A stretch of 64,000 nucleotides of DNA from Paludibacteraceae bacterium (GCA_017559505.1 JAFYSF010000036.1:1-64000), one strand, 5' to 3'; numbered from the stretch's first letter, positions 42,469 through 52,291 are shown. Notes: generated from the letters alone by a model not told the origin. Program-made: numbers and translations.

Positions 42469-45400
42469 TATTTAAACCATTTTTCTGCTACATCCACTGA
42501 ACGATCAATGATAGAGTCCATATCATCAAAACTTAAAGGAACATTATAATTTCGTTTAATATCATCAATCAAAAAATCTTCTATTTCTAATTTCATTGAA
42601 CTTTTAAGATTGCTTTTAGTTGTCCAATCTACTACTAATGTTCCGTCTGTGAAAATATTTTTTTTGATGATTTCATCTATCTTAGTTGCTGTTATCAGAG
42701 CTAATTTGTTTATATTAAATTTATTATCATCTTTGCATACTGCTTTATATACTTCAAGACTTAATCCAAAATAAGCTCTGCCAGCATTGTTGTTTTGCAA
42801 TGATTCTGGTATTTCGCTATCTGTGTGGCTTAACACTTGATGCATAATATTTTCAGCACGTTGTAGGTATTCCGCTTCACTTATTCGCCCTAGTTTATAT
42901 TCTTCTATTGCTTCTTCTAGCATTTTAGAGAATTTTTTGAAGAATGCAGGGTCTGTTTCTATGTTTTCATTTATATATTTTGCCGTACGAGAAGCTATAG
43001 TATCAGCTTTTGCTACTTTTCCAACAATTTTCTCAACTTCTTCTGCAAATTTTTCTTTATCAAAAATATTTATCAATTCAGTTATTATTTCAACATCGCC
43101 ACTTTCAATATGAGTGTCAATTAGTTTTTGTATTTGTCCTTCATATTGCGAATAGTCAATGGTATCAGAAAAACGTTCTTGTACTGTCTTTCTCAGTTTT
43201 AAGAACATAGCTAAGTCGTTTTTGTAGCGATCTATCTGTTCTTGTGGCGTTGTTTTATGGAATTCTATTGATGAAAGAGCAATTTTCAATGTTCGAGCAT
43301 ACGTTGTTAGCCTTTCATAGAAAGTTGCACGTTTGTCTTCTAATCGCAATATTTCCCCATAAGCTTCTAAATCGTTACTATTTTTCACTGGTTTTAGAAT
43401 TTCCCACACATCGCTGTGTCGTTGAGCCAATTTTGCTACTTCATCTGCAATGTTGGTATATGTGCCATTTAGGTCTTCTTCGTCAAAATCAGTGTATATC
43501 TCTAACGCATCATTTAAATTGCTGAACACACCATAATAATCTACGATATACCCAAATTCTTTGTCATCGCATACCCTATTAACTCGTGCAATCGCTTGCA
43601 ATAGTGTATGGTCTTTTAGTTTTCGGTCAAGATAGAGTACCGTATTTTTAGGCTCATCAAATCCTGTAAGCAATTTATCAACTACGATAATTATTTCTGG
43701 TTTTTCGCTGTTTTTGAAACGATTGATAATGTTTTGTTCATATTTTTTGGGTGTGCCATGCTCGTCCATCATGCGTTTCCAAAATGCTACTTCTGTATTT
43801 GAAGTGTCGCCAAATGCATCATCTTCTCCTTCTCGAGTATCAGGCGAAGTTATGAGTACTTCTGATGAAACAATGTTTATTTCATCGAGAAATTTTTTGT
43901 ACATAATGGCCACACGTTTGCGTGGCGCAACTAATTGAGCTTTAAATTTAGAGCCCTGCCAGTTTTTCTGAAAGTGTTGTGATATATCCCATGCAATGGC
44001 GTATATTCGTTGCTCTGTTTGATTGATTTGGTCGGCACGACTAAATTTCTTTTTCATGTCGGCTCGTTGTGCATCAGTCATCCATTCGCAAATTCGGTCG
44101 AAATATCGGTCTATTGATTCTGCATGTACCATTTGTGGCACCATACGTCCTTCATATAATAGAGGTACTACTGCACCATCTTTTACAGCCTGATCTACGG
44201 TGTATATTGGTTGAATTATGCCTCCAAATTTTGCTGCCGTACTTTTCTCTTTTTTCATTAATGGCGTTCCTGTCATGGCAATAAAGCAGGCATTTTGTAA
44301 TGCTTTTTCCATTTTTATTCCCATTTCGCCATATTGACTGCGATGCCCTTCGTCTATGAGTACAAAAATATTTGGGTCTGTGAGTGGTGATTTCAATCCT
44401 CTCACTGCAGTTTCAAATTTGTTGATAATTGTTGTTATTACCGTAGAACTTTTACTTTCCAACAATTTCACAAGATTGCTACCTGTTGTGGCATTTTCTA
44501 CGTGTACTTGACATTTGCGGAATGTTGTAGTTATTTGTCTGTCAAGGTCGGTTCTGTCGGTTACGAGTATGACGCGAGGATTCTTTATCGATTTGTCGAG
44601 TAGAATAGCTTGTGCCAATAATACCATTGTCAATGATTTTCCTGAACCTTGTGTATGCCAAATCACACCACCTTTTCTTCTTCCTCCCTCTATATTACGA
44701 ACACGCTCCATCACCTTTTCTACAGCAAAATATTGTTGATAACGGGCTATTTTCTTTATGCCATCATCATAGAGTGTGTATTTGTACATCAGATTCAGCA
44801 ATCTTTCAGGGCGGCAAAGGTCATATAAATAAGCATCTTGTACTGATGGAATTAGAGGAGCACCATATTCTTCACTAGGTTCAGCACTCATTCGGTTATA
44901 TCCATTCCACGATATATCTATTCTATTACTTTTTTCGTTTACCTTTTCTGCCAATTTATAGCGGTATAGTTCTTCAGCGGTTTTGTCCGCAAATTGTTCG
45001 GTCCATTTGTTCCAAAATTTTTTAGGTGTACCTGTTGTGGCATAACTCACTTCATTTACGTTAGTGGCTAATAATAGGGCAGAATAGACGTATAGAGAGC
45101 GTATTCCATCCTCTTTTTGATTGCGTAAGTGTTGTGAAATAGCCTGGTTAAGCGAATCTTTTATATCTGGGCGTTTACATTCAATCACACATAGTGGAAT
45201 CCCATTTATAAAGAGAACAATATCAGGACGATAGGTGTCGTTCATGCCTGTGCGGCTTACTGCAAACTCTTCAGTCACGTGGAATACATTATTTTCGATA
45301 TTATTCCAATCGATATATTGCATAACATAACTTTTTTTGTCGCCATCTACTATTTGTTCGAGAGTTTTGCCTGCTGTCAGAAGGTCATAAACTGCTTGTG

Positions 45401-45680
45401 ACGCACTAATATATCCTTCCGACATAGGAAGATTTTTCAGTGCATCTATACCAGCAATTATATTTTGTTCCGAAAACATGGTAGTTCGGTATGAACTTAC
45501 TTGTACGGTATTTATCTTCTTCAATTGGTCGCGCAGTATAGGTTCGAGTAGCACATTGCTCGTACTATTTCCTCGCAACCTCATAACCTCATCAGGCGAC
45601 AAATATTTGTAGCCTAATTTTCGTAGCATTTTTAATGCAGGTATCTGACTTATATTGTTTTCTTTAAATGAGAGAGTCAT
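42468..45680 (-). CDS. hsdR: Type I restriction enzyme, R subunit
   Basis: 1070 residues. The nuclease region is near the N-terminus (residues 155-175, ending GIPLCVIECKRP). The SF2 translocase has Walker A HTQGSGKS, motif II DEGHRSQ (a variant of DEAH) and motif III MTGTP, and later motifs include DKLLTGFDEP and QAIARVNR. HsdR pulls DNA through the HsdM/HsdS complex and cuts it at a distance. Full length and intact. It sits at the downstream end of an eight-gene operon whose first gene starts at 51431. Confidence 0.95.
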   Translation of the reverse strand: MTLSFKENNISQIPALKMLRKLGYKYLSPDEVMRLRGNSTSNVLLEPILRDQLKKINTVQVSSYRTTMFSEQNIIAGIDALKNLPMSEGYISASQAVYDLLTAGKTLEQIVDGDKKSYVMQYIDWNNIENNVFHVTEEFAVSRTGMNDTYRPDIVLFINGIPLCVIECKRPDIKDSLNQAISQHLRNQKEDGIRSLYVYSALLLATNVNEVSYATTGTPKKFWNKWTEQFADKTAEELYRYKLAEKVNEKSNRIDISWNGYNRMSAEPSEEYGAPLIPSVQDAYLYDLCRPERLLNLMYKYTLYDDGIKKIARYQQYFAVEKVMERVRNIEGGRRKGGVIWHTQGSGKSLTMVLLAQAILLDKSIKNPRVILVTDRTDLDRQITTTFRKCQVHVENATTGSNLVKLLESKSSTVITTIINKFETAVRGLKSPLTDPNIFVLIDEGHRSQYGEMGIKMEKALQNACFIAMTGTPLMKKEKSTAAKFGGIIQPIYTVDQAVKDGAVVPLLYEGRMVPQMVHAESIDRYFDRICEWMTDAQRADMKKKFSRADQINQTEQRIYAIAWDISQHFQKNWQGSKFKAQLVAPRKRVAIMYKKFLDEINIVSSEVLITSPDTREGEDDAFGDTSNTEVAFWKRMMDEHGTPKKYEQNIINRFKNSEKPEIIIVVDKLLTGFDEPKNTVLYLDRKLKDHTLLQAIARVNRVCDDKEFGYIVDYYGVFSNLNDALEIYTDFDEEDLNGTYTNIADEVAKLAQRHSDVWEILKPVKNSNDLEAYGEILRLEDKRATFYERLTTYARTLKIALSSIEFHKTTPQEQIDRYKNDLAMFLKLRKTVQERFSDTIDYSQYEGQIQKLIDTHIESGDVEIITELINIFDKEKFAEEVEKIVGKVAKADTIASRTAKYINENIETDPAFFKKFSKMLEEAIEEYKLGRISEAEYLQRAENIMHQVLSHTDSEIPESLQNNNAGRAYFGLSLEVYKAVCKDDNKFNINKLALITATKIDEIIKKNIFTDGTLVVDWTTKSNLKSSMKLEIEDFLIDDIKRNYNVPLSFDDMDSIIDRSVDVAEKWFK

Positions 45681-45684
45681 ATGT

Positions 45685-46608
45685 TTATTTATTGTTTACT
45701 ATTCCAAATGGTATATGGACAGCAGGGATTTTATCTAAATGATCTAAATGACCCATTTGATCATCAAAATAAATATGAGGTCGCATAACATTTAAAATTC
45801 TACTTTTGTCAATACCACCTAAAAAGAAAGCTTCATTGATATCAATACCCCAAGAATTTAAGGTATTAATCATTCTTTCATGTACTGGTGCGTTTCGTGC
45901 AGTAACAATTGCAGTTTTAAGCATTGGTTTATATTCTGGATCTTGTTCTGCTTTACGTGTTTCTAATTTTTGATAAAATGATATTTTTTTTAATAAATCA
46001 ATAACAGGTCCGGCATTTAGTGGTACACTAGATCTTTCAGATTCATATTGTTGATATATTGGAAGACCTTGGTCTTGATAAATTTTTTCAGCTTCATCAT
46101 CAGCAAGAACTCCATCAAAGTCAAAAGCAATTCTTAATTCATTATCGTTATCATCGTCTATGACAGTTGTGTTTAAAACTCTTCCAGCCGCTAATCTATG
46201 AGCAATTGCATTGTCTACATCGGTTTTGTTTGCAGAAAGAAATAATGATGTATTAAATGATGGTAGGTATTTAAAGTGAGGTAATCCAGAAGTAAAGCCA
46301 GCTCGTGTAATATCTAATCCATAGTGTGCAATAGAGTTAAATGCTCTTAATCCAGTTTCGGGGCTATTTTTAGACATTAATATAACTTCTATAGGTTTTT
46401 CTTCTGGGAAATGATTATTTAAAGATAATAGTCTTTTAATAAAAGGAAACGCAACTCCCTTTTCAAAAGGTTTATTTACATTTGTATTTTGATATTCTTT
46501 ATATGCTTTTAATCCTTGTGCTTTAAATATACTATCAGATTCGGTAAGATTGAATAATGCACTAGAAGCTACTGCAATAACAAGTTTTTTTTCAATAGGA
46601 TATGCCAT
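45685..46608 (-). CDS. Cytosolic 5'-nucleotidase-like protein inside the restriction operon
   Basis: 307 residues. The sequence fits the cN-I (NT5C1/PF06189) family: LVIAVASSALFNL, VILMSKNSPETGLRAFNSI, the catalytic block AFDFDGVLADDEAE, and FLGGIDKSRIL. It would dephosphorylate nucleoside monophosphates. Such an enzyme has no role in the standard restriction reaction. It lies between hsdS and hsdR with short spacers (12 and 4 bases), so it is co-expressed with the system. It may be an auxiliary immunity component that depletes nucleotides, or a passenger. Confidence 0.8.
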   Translation of the reverse strand: MAYPIEKKLVIAVASSALFNLTESDSIFKAQGLKAYKEYQNTNVNKPFEKGVAFPFIKRLLSLNNHFPEEKPIEVILMSKNSPETGLRAFNSIAHYGLDITRAGFTSGLPHFKYLPSFNTSLFLSANKTDVDNAIAHRLAAGRVLNTTVIDDDNDNELRIAFDFDGVLADDEAEKIYQDQGLPIYQQYESERSSVPLNAGPVIDLLKKISFYQKLETRKAEQDPEYKPMLKTAIVTARNAPVHERMINTLNSWGIDINEAFFLGGIDKSRILNVMRPHIYFDDQMGHLDHLDKIPAVHIPFGIVNNK

Positions 46609-46620
46609 AATATATGTTTT

Positions 46621-47820
46621 CTAAAATTTTACTCGTGTTTTTCCTGTTAATAATTGTTGTATGAGTCCGCGTTTTTGTGTGCGGAGGGTTTCTAATTTTT
46701 TAATTTGGATATTTATTTCTTTATCAATTGTATTTAGTAAGTTTACTATTGCTTTTTGTTCAATAAAAGATGGTATTTTCATATTCATTGACATAAAAGA
46801 ATTTAAATCAAATGTCATTTTTTCTATATGTACACCATAGCTTGATACATAAGTTTGATGATAAAAATGTGGAGTTTTAGAATACCAATTTATAAAATTT
46901 ATATCTGTTTTATTTTTGTCTTTTGCAACAAGAGCAATATATGACCCAGATATTTTCATACCATCGAATTCTTTCGTGACTAAACCAGAAGCTCCATGTA
47001 CAATTTGCATTTTAGAAATTAAGAAATCTCCAATATGTGCCGGACGAAGATTTTTGGTTTTTATATCTTTGCCTAATAATTTATCACGATGAAATAGACC
47101 TCCTGAACGACGTTTTACACTTATTAAATCATATTCTTCATTATCATTCCATATCATATTTCTTTTGATTTCTTTTAATATTTCAGAATAAGATACTTTT
47201 TGCCATGGTGTAGTGAAGCTAGGGAGGCGGGTACGACCTGTTAAGAGGCGTTGCATAATTCCTTGTTTACGAAGTTCAAGTTTTTCGATTAGTTTACTTT
47301 GCTTTTCAATCGCCTCATCCCAAGTAGATAAAATTTCCGCAATCTTTTTCTGTTCTTCAAGTGGTGGTATAGGAATTTGTATATTGGCAATTTGAGGGGC
47401 AGTTAACTGAGGTACACCTGTACATTCAAAATAAAAAGGTTTCTTAAAATTTATGTATTCTGTAATTAATTGTCCTGTGATATTAAGTTTTGGAAATAGC
47501 ACTAATAATCTTACTATTGCATCAAAATCTATTTTTCGATACTCTGCCACACCAAGCATACCGCGACCTGTGATGGTGATACTTCCTGCTTTATAGCGTG
47601 GATGAGATGTATAACCATATAGTCCTTTATTGTCTAAAGAATTTGAAAATATAGGATAACAATGTGTGTTTGTAGATGTTTTTGAGAAATATTCTTTTTG
47701 TAAATCTCTACCAGCTGATATATAAAAACATTCACTTAATGTTTTCACTCTCCATTATTTGGGTATTATTCCAACTGCAGAATCTTTAAATCCTTTTGGT
47801 ATGTTATTTTTTGTCGTCAT
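46621..47820 (-). pseudogene. hsdS: Type I restriction specificity subunit with an in-frame stop codon
   Basis: The natural start appears to be 47820: MTTKNNIPKGFKDSAVGIIP followed by K, the usual HsdS opening. The next codon is TAA (47757-47755), after which WRVKTLSECF continues in the same frame through two target-recognition domains and two conserved helices (PPLEEQKKIAEILSTWDEAI and, near the end, TLRTQKRGLIQQLLTGKTR). Homologues usually have E or another residue where the TAA lies. A GTG at 47748 could restart a protein of 375 residues. So the subunit may be truncated, restarted or inactive. Its 5' end overlaps the 55-residue ORF. Confidence 0.7.
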
Positions 47821-47971
47821 TATCAGAAATAGGTTTTAATACGTCACCAATAGTATGTGCAATATTTAATGCCTTGTCAATATCTTCTTGGTCATTAGGG
47901 TCGCTTGTTGCTTTAATTATGTTGCCAATAAGATCTACTAAATTATTGTAATTTTCGATATCGCTATTCAT
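47804..47971 (-). CDS. Small acidic ORF, 55 residues
   Basis: MNSDIENYNNLVDLIGNIIK followed by an acidic stretch (ATSDPNDQEDIDKALNIAH) and ending PISDNDDKK. It starts 10 bases after the fic stop and overlaps the hsdS start by 17 bases, so it is placed as a tightly linked operon member. I do not recognise it. Its size, charge and position next to fic suggest a possible antitoxin or regulator, which is inference. Confidence 0.5.
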   Translation of the reverse strand: MNSDIENYNNLVDLIGNIIKATSDPNDQEDIDKALNIAHTIGDVLKPISDNDDKK

Positions 47972-47981
47972 ATTTAGGGGT

Positions 47982-49334
47982 TTATTCGTTCATGATTTTA
48001 TTTTGAATGCTTGAAATGAATTTGTTCAAAATTTCATTAATAAATTTTTCTAATTCATTTTCTTGTGGGATAATACCATATCGGTAAGTGTTTTTTGTGT
48101 CATTAACTGTAATAGTGTATTCTTCATCATCAAATTGAAAATACACAAATTGTTCTTCCATTTCACCTGCTTTTATTAAAGTTGTTGGATTTTTCATGTA
48201 GATAGTGAAATAAAATTTTTCATATTTCGATGGATTATTGTGTAAATTTTCAGTAAATGAAGAAAATGGGATTCTTTCATAACCATTATTATTGGATTGT
48301 CTTGCTTCTATTAGACATGTATTATAAAAATTGGTAAATTCATGCATAGCTTTACCTATTCTTTGTGCAAATGGTATAATGAATTTATCTGAAATTTTTA
48401 TAATTTCTTCTGCTGATTTTCTTATTATGCCTTTTCGTTTTGCTTCTGCTTCTTTTTTTAATAGTTTGATTTTCTTTTTCCAATCATCTTTTTCTTCTAT
48501 ATCTTCTCCTTTTGCTGCTTTAATGCGAAGCGTTAATGCTCGTTCTAAACATTTTGTCATATAATCTACAAAAGGTTGAATGTCTTCCAAGTTAGCATGC
48601 GCTCCATCTGATGGAATTAATCCAACGGCTATATCACAAGTGTTTAATGTGTCAAGATATTTGTCTTTCTCATCACTGCGTACGATAATCATTGGATAAT
48701 TAGCTCGAAGTAAAATGAAGTTTACAAGTAAGCGTGAAATACGACCATTACCATCATCGAATGGGTGAATACGAATATAGCGATAGTGGAATAGAGAGGC
48801 TAATTCGATAGGTGTCATTATGCCTGCTGTTTCTTCTTGGTTGTACCATTCAATCAAATCTCTCATCAGAGCAGGAGTTTCTTCTGGAGATGCGTACTCA
48901 AATCGTTCGCCAGTTTGTGTTGTAACTGTATTTGGTTGTTCCTTATATTGTCCTGCATGAATTGTTGATGTTGTTATACTACCATCTTCTAATTTTCTGT
49001 ATTTGATATAATTTTCTCGTAAAAGTGTACGATGTAATTCTCGTATAAAATATTCAGTAAGAGGCCTATCTGTGTCTTTTGCTTCTTCTTGTATCATTCG
49101 TAAACCTACATTTGAGGCTTTCATCTCTTCTAAATCGTGCATTTTGGCGTTACCATCAACTTTATCAAATATTAAAAGCATTTCTGTTTGACCATAAGTC
49201 AGTGTATTACCTTCGATGTGGTTAGAATTGTAGTTAAATTCTAACATAAATTTTTGGTCAATCTTGTTTTGCACTTCTTGTGATATTGGTTGTAGTGATT
49301 GCCACTCTTGGTATAATGATTCTATTTTATTCAT
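47982..49334 (-). CDS. Fic-family protein in the restriction operon
   Basis: 450 residues. The Fic core motif is IHPFDDGNGRISR. An N-terminal SNHIEGN matches the S/T-x-x-x-E-G/N inhibitory helix, so the protein should be autoinhibited (class II). Residues 270-345 are Lys/Glu-rich and helical; a C-terminal extension of about 100 residues follows. It would AMPylate or otherwise modify a target protein; the target is unknown. Inserted between hsdM and hsdS. Confidence 0.88.
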   Translation of the reverse strand: MNKIESLYQEWQSLQPISQEVQNKIDQKFMLEFNYNSNHIEGNTLTYGQTEMLLIFDKVDGNAKMHDLEEMKASNVGLRMIQEEAKDTDRPLTEYFIRELHRTLLRENYIKYRKLEDGSITTSTIHAGQYKEQPNTVTTQTGERFEYASPEETPALMRDLIEWYNQEETAGIMTPIELASLFHYRYIRIHPFDDGNGRISRLLVNFILLRANYPMIIVRSDEKDKYLDTLNTCDIAVGLIPSDGAHANLEDIQPFVDYMTKCLERALTLRIKAAKGEDIEEKDDWKKKIKLLKKEAEAKRKGIIRKSAEEIIKISDKFIIPFAQRIGKAMHEFTNFYNTCLIEARQSNNNGYERIPFSSFTENLHNNPSKYEKFYFTIYMKNPTTLIKAGEMEEQFVYFQFDDEEYTITVNDTKNTYRYGIIPQENELEKFINEILNKFISSIQNKIMNE

Positions 49335-49347
49335 GTTATAGATGTTT

Positions 49348-50874
49348 TTAAATTCCTAATTCTTTTAGATATTCTTTCATTTTTGTTTGAACTTCGGTAA
49401 GTTCGGCTTCGAGAGCATCAATCTCTTTTTGTACGGCTACGATGTCGATTTCAGCTTCTTCTTCGTAGGTATCTACATAACGAGGAATATTGAGGTTGTA
49501 GTCGTTTTCTTTAATTTCTTCGGGTGTAGCTATGTACGCATATTTTTCTTCGATTACGCCTGCTTGTGATTTGCCTTCGGTGAAAGCGCGATAGGTAGAT
49601 ACGATGTGTTCTATGTCTTTGTCGCGAAGGCGGTTTTGGTTTTTACCATTTTCAAATTCGCGACTTGCATCAATAAATAGTACATTCTCGCTCTTTTTGG
49701 CTTTGTTAAATATTGCTATTGCGGCTGGAATACCAGTGCCGTAGAAGAGGTTGGCTGGCAGACCAATTACTGCTTCAAGTATATTTTCTTCCACTGTTTG
49801 TTGACGAATTTTACCTTCGCTTGAGCTACGGAACAATACGCCATGAGGAATAACTACACCGACTTTGCCATGTTCGTTGGCTACTTCTAACATGTGACTG
49901 ATAAAAGCCCAATCGCCTTTACTTTTTGGTGGAATACCTCGCCAAAAACGGTTGTATTGGTCGTTGGCTGCTTCGTCTGCTCCCCATTTGTCTAATGAGA
50001 AAGGTGGGTTAGCTACAACGGTGTCAAATTTCATAAGTGCATCTCCATCTTTGAGTTTTGGATTGCGAAGTGTGTCGCCCCAGCGAATAACGGCACTATC
50101 GAAACCATGTAGAAGCATATTCATCATGGCCAATGCCCAAGTGCTTCCATTTAGTTCTTGACCATATAGCGAGAAATTGTCTGAACCTACTTCGCGACCA
50201 GCTTTGATGAGCAATGAGCCTGAACCACAAGTAGGGTCGCAGATGCGAGAACCAGGTGCGCTTTTAGTCAATTTGGCAAGTAGGGTAGATACTTCTTTTG
50301 GTGTAAAGAATTCTCCCGCTTTTTTGCCTGCATCGCTAGCGAAGTGCTCTATAAGGAACATATAGGCATCGCCAATTACATCATTATTTTCGAGGTGCGA
50401 TTCATCGAATTGCAATTTGTCGTCGGCAAAATCTTCTAATAGTTGTTTTAGTCGCACGTTGCGATCTTTAACTTCGCCGAGATTGCTACTGTTGAAACTG
50501 ATGTTTCGGAATATGCCACTACCGTCTTCACTATTGAGTTTTTCGCGATTGGCATTTTCTAAATCAACAAGGGCAATATCAATTAATTCACCAATATTTA
50601 TTGCATTACGATTGTCGTATAGGTAGTAGAATGAACTTGTTTCTGGCACTTGGAAGCGTTCACGACGCATAGCTCGCTGTGCTCTTTCGGTATCTCCTTC
50701 GTAGCGGTTTAAATATTCAGCATATTTTGATTTATTTACATCACTTATGTATTTTAAGAAGAGCATAGTCAATATATAATCTTTGTATTGACTTGGGTCA
50801 ACAACTCCACGGAAGGTGTCGCAGGCATTCCATACTATTTTATTGATGTCGTCTTGTGTGATTTTTGTACTCAT
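49348..50874 (-). CDS. hsdM: Type I restriction-modification, M subunit
   Basis: 508 residues. SAM-binding motif I is DPTCGSGSLLIKAG; the N6-adenine methyltransferase motif IV is NPPF (VVANPPFSLDKWG). The N-terminal helical domain LWNACDTFRGVVDPSQYKDYIL-like region and the C-terminal coiled-coil (DALEAELTEVQTKMKEYLKE) are normal. It methylates the recognition site together with HsdS. It starts three bases after the half-size hsdS gene. Confidence 0.95.
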   Translation of the reverse strand: MSTKITQDDINKIVWNACDTFRGVVDPSQYKDYILTMLFLKYISDVNKSKYAEYLNRYEGDTERAQRAMRRERFQVPETSSFYYLYDNRNAINIGELIDIALVDLENANREKLNSEDGSGIFRNISFNSSNLGEVKDRNVRLKQLLEDFADDKLQFDESHLENNDVIGDAYMFLIEHFASDAGKKAGEFFTPKEVSTLLAKLTKSAPGSRICDPTCGSGSLLIKAGREVGSDNFSLYGQELNGSTWALAMMNMLLHGFDSAVIRWGDTLRNPKLKDGDALMKFDTVVANPPFSLDKWGADEAANDQYNRFWRGIPPKSKGDWAFISHMLEVANEHGKVGVVIPHGVLFRSSSEGKIRQQTVEENILEAVIGLPANLFYGTGIPAAIAIFNKAKKSENVLFIDASREFENGKNQNRLRDKDIEHIVSTYRAFTEGKSQAGVIEEKYAYIATPEEIKENDYNLNIPRYVDTYEEEAEIDIVAVQKEIDALEAELTEVQTKMKEYLKELGI

Positions 50875-50876
50875 AA

Positions 50877-51431
50877 TTATATGTTTTTTATCATTTTGTA
50901 ATCTAATATCTGTTTGTGTTTTTCTGCTATGGCTTTGTAGAGGTTTTGTTCTCGTTTTTGTAGTTGGTCAAGTTCTATATATGCTTTTTGGCGTTCGATT
51001 GATGGTATTGGAATTTCTAAATCTTCTAAAACATTTTTTGTTATAGATTTAATTGCAGATCCTAAAGCATGACTCGCAAATAAGTTTTGTATAATGGGTG
51101 AATTTAGATACCATGCTACATATTCGGGCAATATTTTTTCTTTATTTTTGATTCTTATAACTATGAAAGATGGTGATGCTACGCATGCTTTGTTTGTTTC
51201 TGGAGTTATAATGCATATATTTTTGTTTCCCTTTGCCGCAAATAGTAGGTCTTTTGACGAAAGTAAGTGTTTGTTGTTTTTTTCTGGGATTGATACGTAT
51301 GACACTATTCTGTCTATGAAGTTTCCGTCTTTGTCGAAATCGCTAAGTTGCAGATATAGAGTCTCTGAATTGGGTGATGGTTTAATATATACCCCAGTTT
51401 GTATTGTCGCTATATCTTTTAATTGTACCAT
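50877..51431 (-). CDS. Half-size specificity subunit
   Basis: 184 residues: MVQLKDIATIQTGVYIKPSP opens a single target-recognition domain, followed by one conserved helical region (PSIERQKAYIELDQLQKREQ). This is half of a normal HsdS. Such half-subunits can dimerise and direct HsdM. It is the first gene of the operon, so the window carries one half-size and one full-size (nonsense-carrying) specificity gene for the same HsdM. Confidence 0.85.
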   Translation of the reverse strand: MVQLKDIATIQTGVYIKPSPNSETLYLQLSDFDKDGNFIDRIVSYVSIPEKNNKHLLSSKDLLFAAKGNKNICIITPETNKACVASPSFIVIRIKNKEKILPEYVAWYLNSPIIQNLFASHALGSAIKSITKNVLEDLEIPIPSIERQKAYIELDQLQKREQNLYKAIAEKHKQILDYKMIKNI

Positions 51432-51469
51432 ATTATGTATATCTATCTTTTTTATTTGTTATTTCGATA

Positions 51470-51501
51470 CAAAGTTAAAAAATATATTTTATATATGCAA
51501 A
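51470..51501 (-). promoter_or_regulatory. Promoter of the restriction operon
   Basis: On the minus strand TTTG (complement of 51498-51501), 20 bases, then TAACTTTG (complement of 51470-51477). The start codon is 40 bases downstream. Confidence 0.65.
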
Positions 51502-51554
51502 TATTTTTCAATAATCTTTCTACAAATTTTGCTGTTAGGGGATTTATCTGTATT

Positions 51555-51600
51555 ATGTACTACTATATGTTGTTTGTACTACTATTTTTAGTAGTACAAA
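51555..51600. promoter_or_regulatory. Palindromic operator-like repeats upstream of the restriction operon
   Basis: A perfect inverted repeat TTTGTACTACT-ATTTTT-AGTAGTACAAA (51573-51600) plus a third half-site ATGTACTACTAT at 51555. Probably a regulator-binding site; the regulator is not in the window. Confidence 0.45.
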
Positions 51601-51626
51601 TGATGGGTGTTTTTATTTTATAATAT

Positions 51627-51664
51627 AAAAATGGCAGCTAAATGATTTTTTAGTTGCCATTTTG
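51627..51664. terminator. Terminator of the AAA/TOPRIM pair
   Basis: Stem AAAATGGCAGCTAA / TTAGTTGCCATTTT, seven bases downstream of the TOPRIM gene stop (minus strand); T-rich on both ends. Confidence 0.75.
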
Positions 51665-51670
51665 TACAAT

Positions 51671-52291
51671 TTATTTTAAGTTTTGTTTTAAAAAATTTTT
51701 CAAGGGTTCTAATGTTTCAGCATTTAAATTCCAATAATTTTCATTTTTAAAGAGCCAATTTCCACTGCCAAGTTTGTCTCGTTGGTTTTTACTTAATTGT
51801 TGAGAGCTAATGTATGTGTGTAATTTCCCTTTTAGGTTTGGGGTGTTGTATAGTGGATTTCCGTTTGCATCTTTTGCCCCTGAAATACATTTTTCATAGT
51901 CTTCAAAACAGTCGAAAAATGTAGGGTGTAAATTTCGGCGAGCTGTACTTTCCATCAAGTTTTCAATATCTCCATCATCTTGATTGTTTGGATAGATAAA
52001 GTAGGGGAATGATAATGAATGAGCATTCATGCCATTGTCTATTTCCACTTTTCGTTTGGCGAATCCAACACCTTTTTCTTTAGTATCAGCATCAGTAAGG
52101 AGAATAATTTGTTCTCCATTATCTTGCGCTAAACGCATTTGGTTAAGAATGGTTTCATTATATAAATTACCTATGCCATCCATAAATATGAAATCAACCT
52201 TTTTTTTAGGAAAAAAGACATCTAAAATAGTTTTGATAAAATGATATTCTGTTGTCTCTTTCTTTTTTGCTTCAATAAAAATCTTATTCAT
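51671..52291 (-). CDS. TOPRIM-fold (DUF3226/AriB-like) protein
   Basis: 206 residues. MNKIFIEAKKKETTEYHFIK provides the TOPRIM glutamate and ILLTDADTKEKG the D-x-D, so the nuclease-type metal site is present. The rest includes FPYFIYPNNQDDGDIENLME, another typical acidic block. The gene starts one base after its partner ATPase. ATPase + TOPRIM pairs make up several defence systems (OLD, Gabija-like, PARIS). This one most resembles the split arrangement of PARIS (AriA/AriB), but the TOPRIM family looks like DUF3226 rather than DUF4435. Confidence 0.75.
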   Translation of the reverse strand: MNKIFIEAKKKETTEYHFIKTILDVFFPKKKVDFIFMDGIGNLYNETILNQMRLAQDNGEQIILLTDADTKEKGVGFAKRKVEIDNGMNAHSLSFPYFIYPNNQDDGDIENLMESTARRNLHPTFFDCFEDYEKCISGAKDANGNPLYNTPNLKGKLHTYISSQQLSKNQRDKLGSGNWLFKNENYWNLNAETLEPLKNFLKQNLK

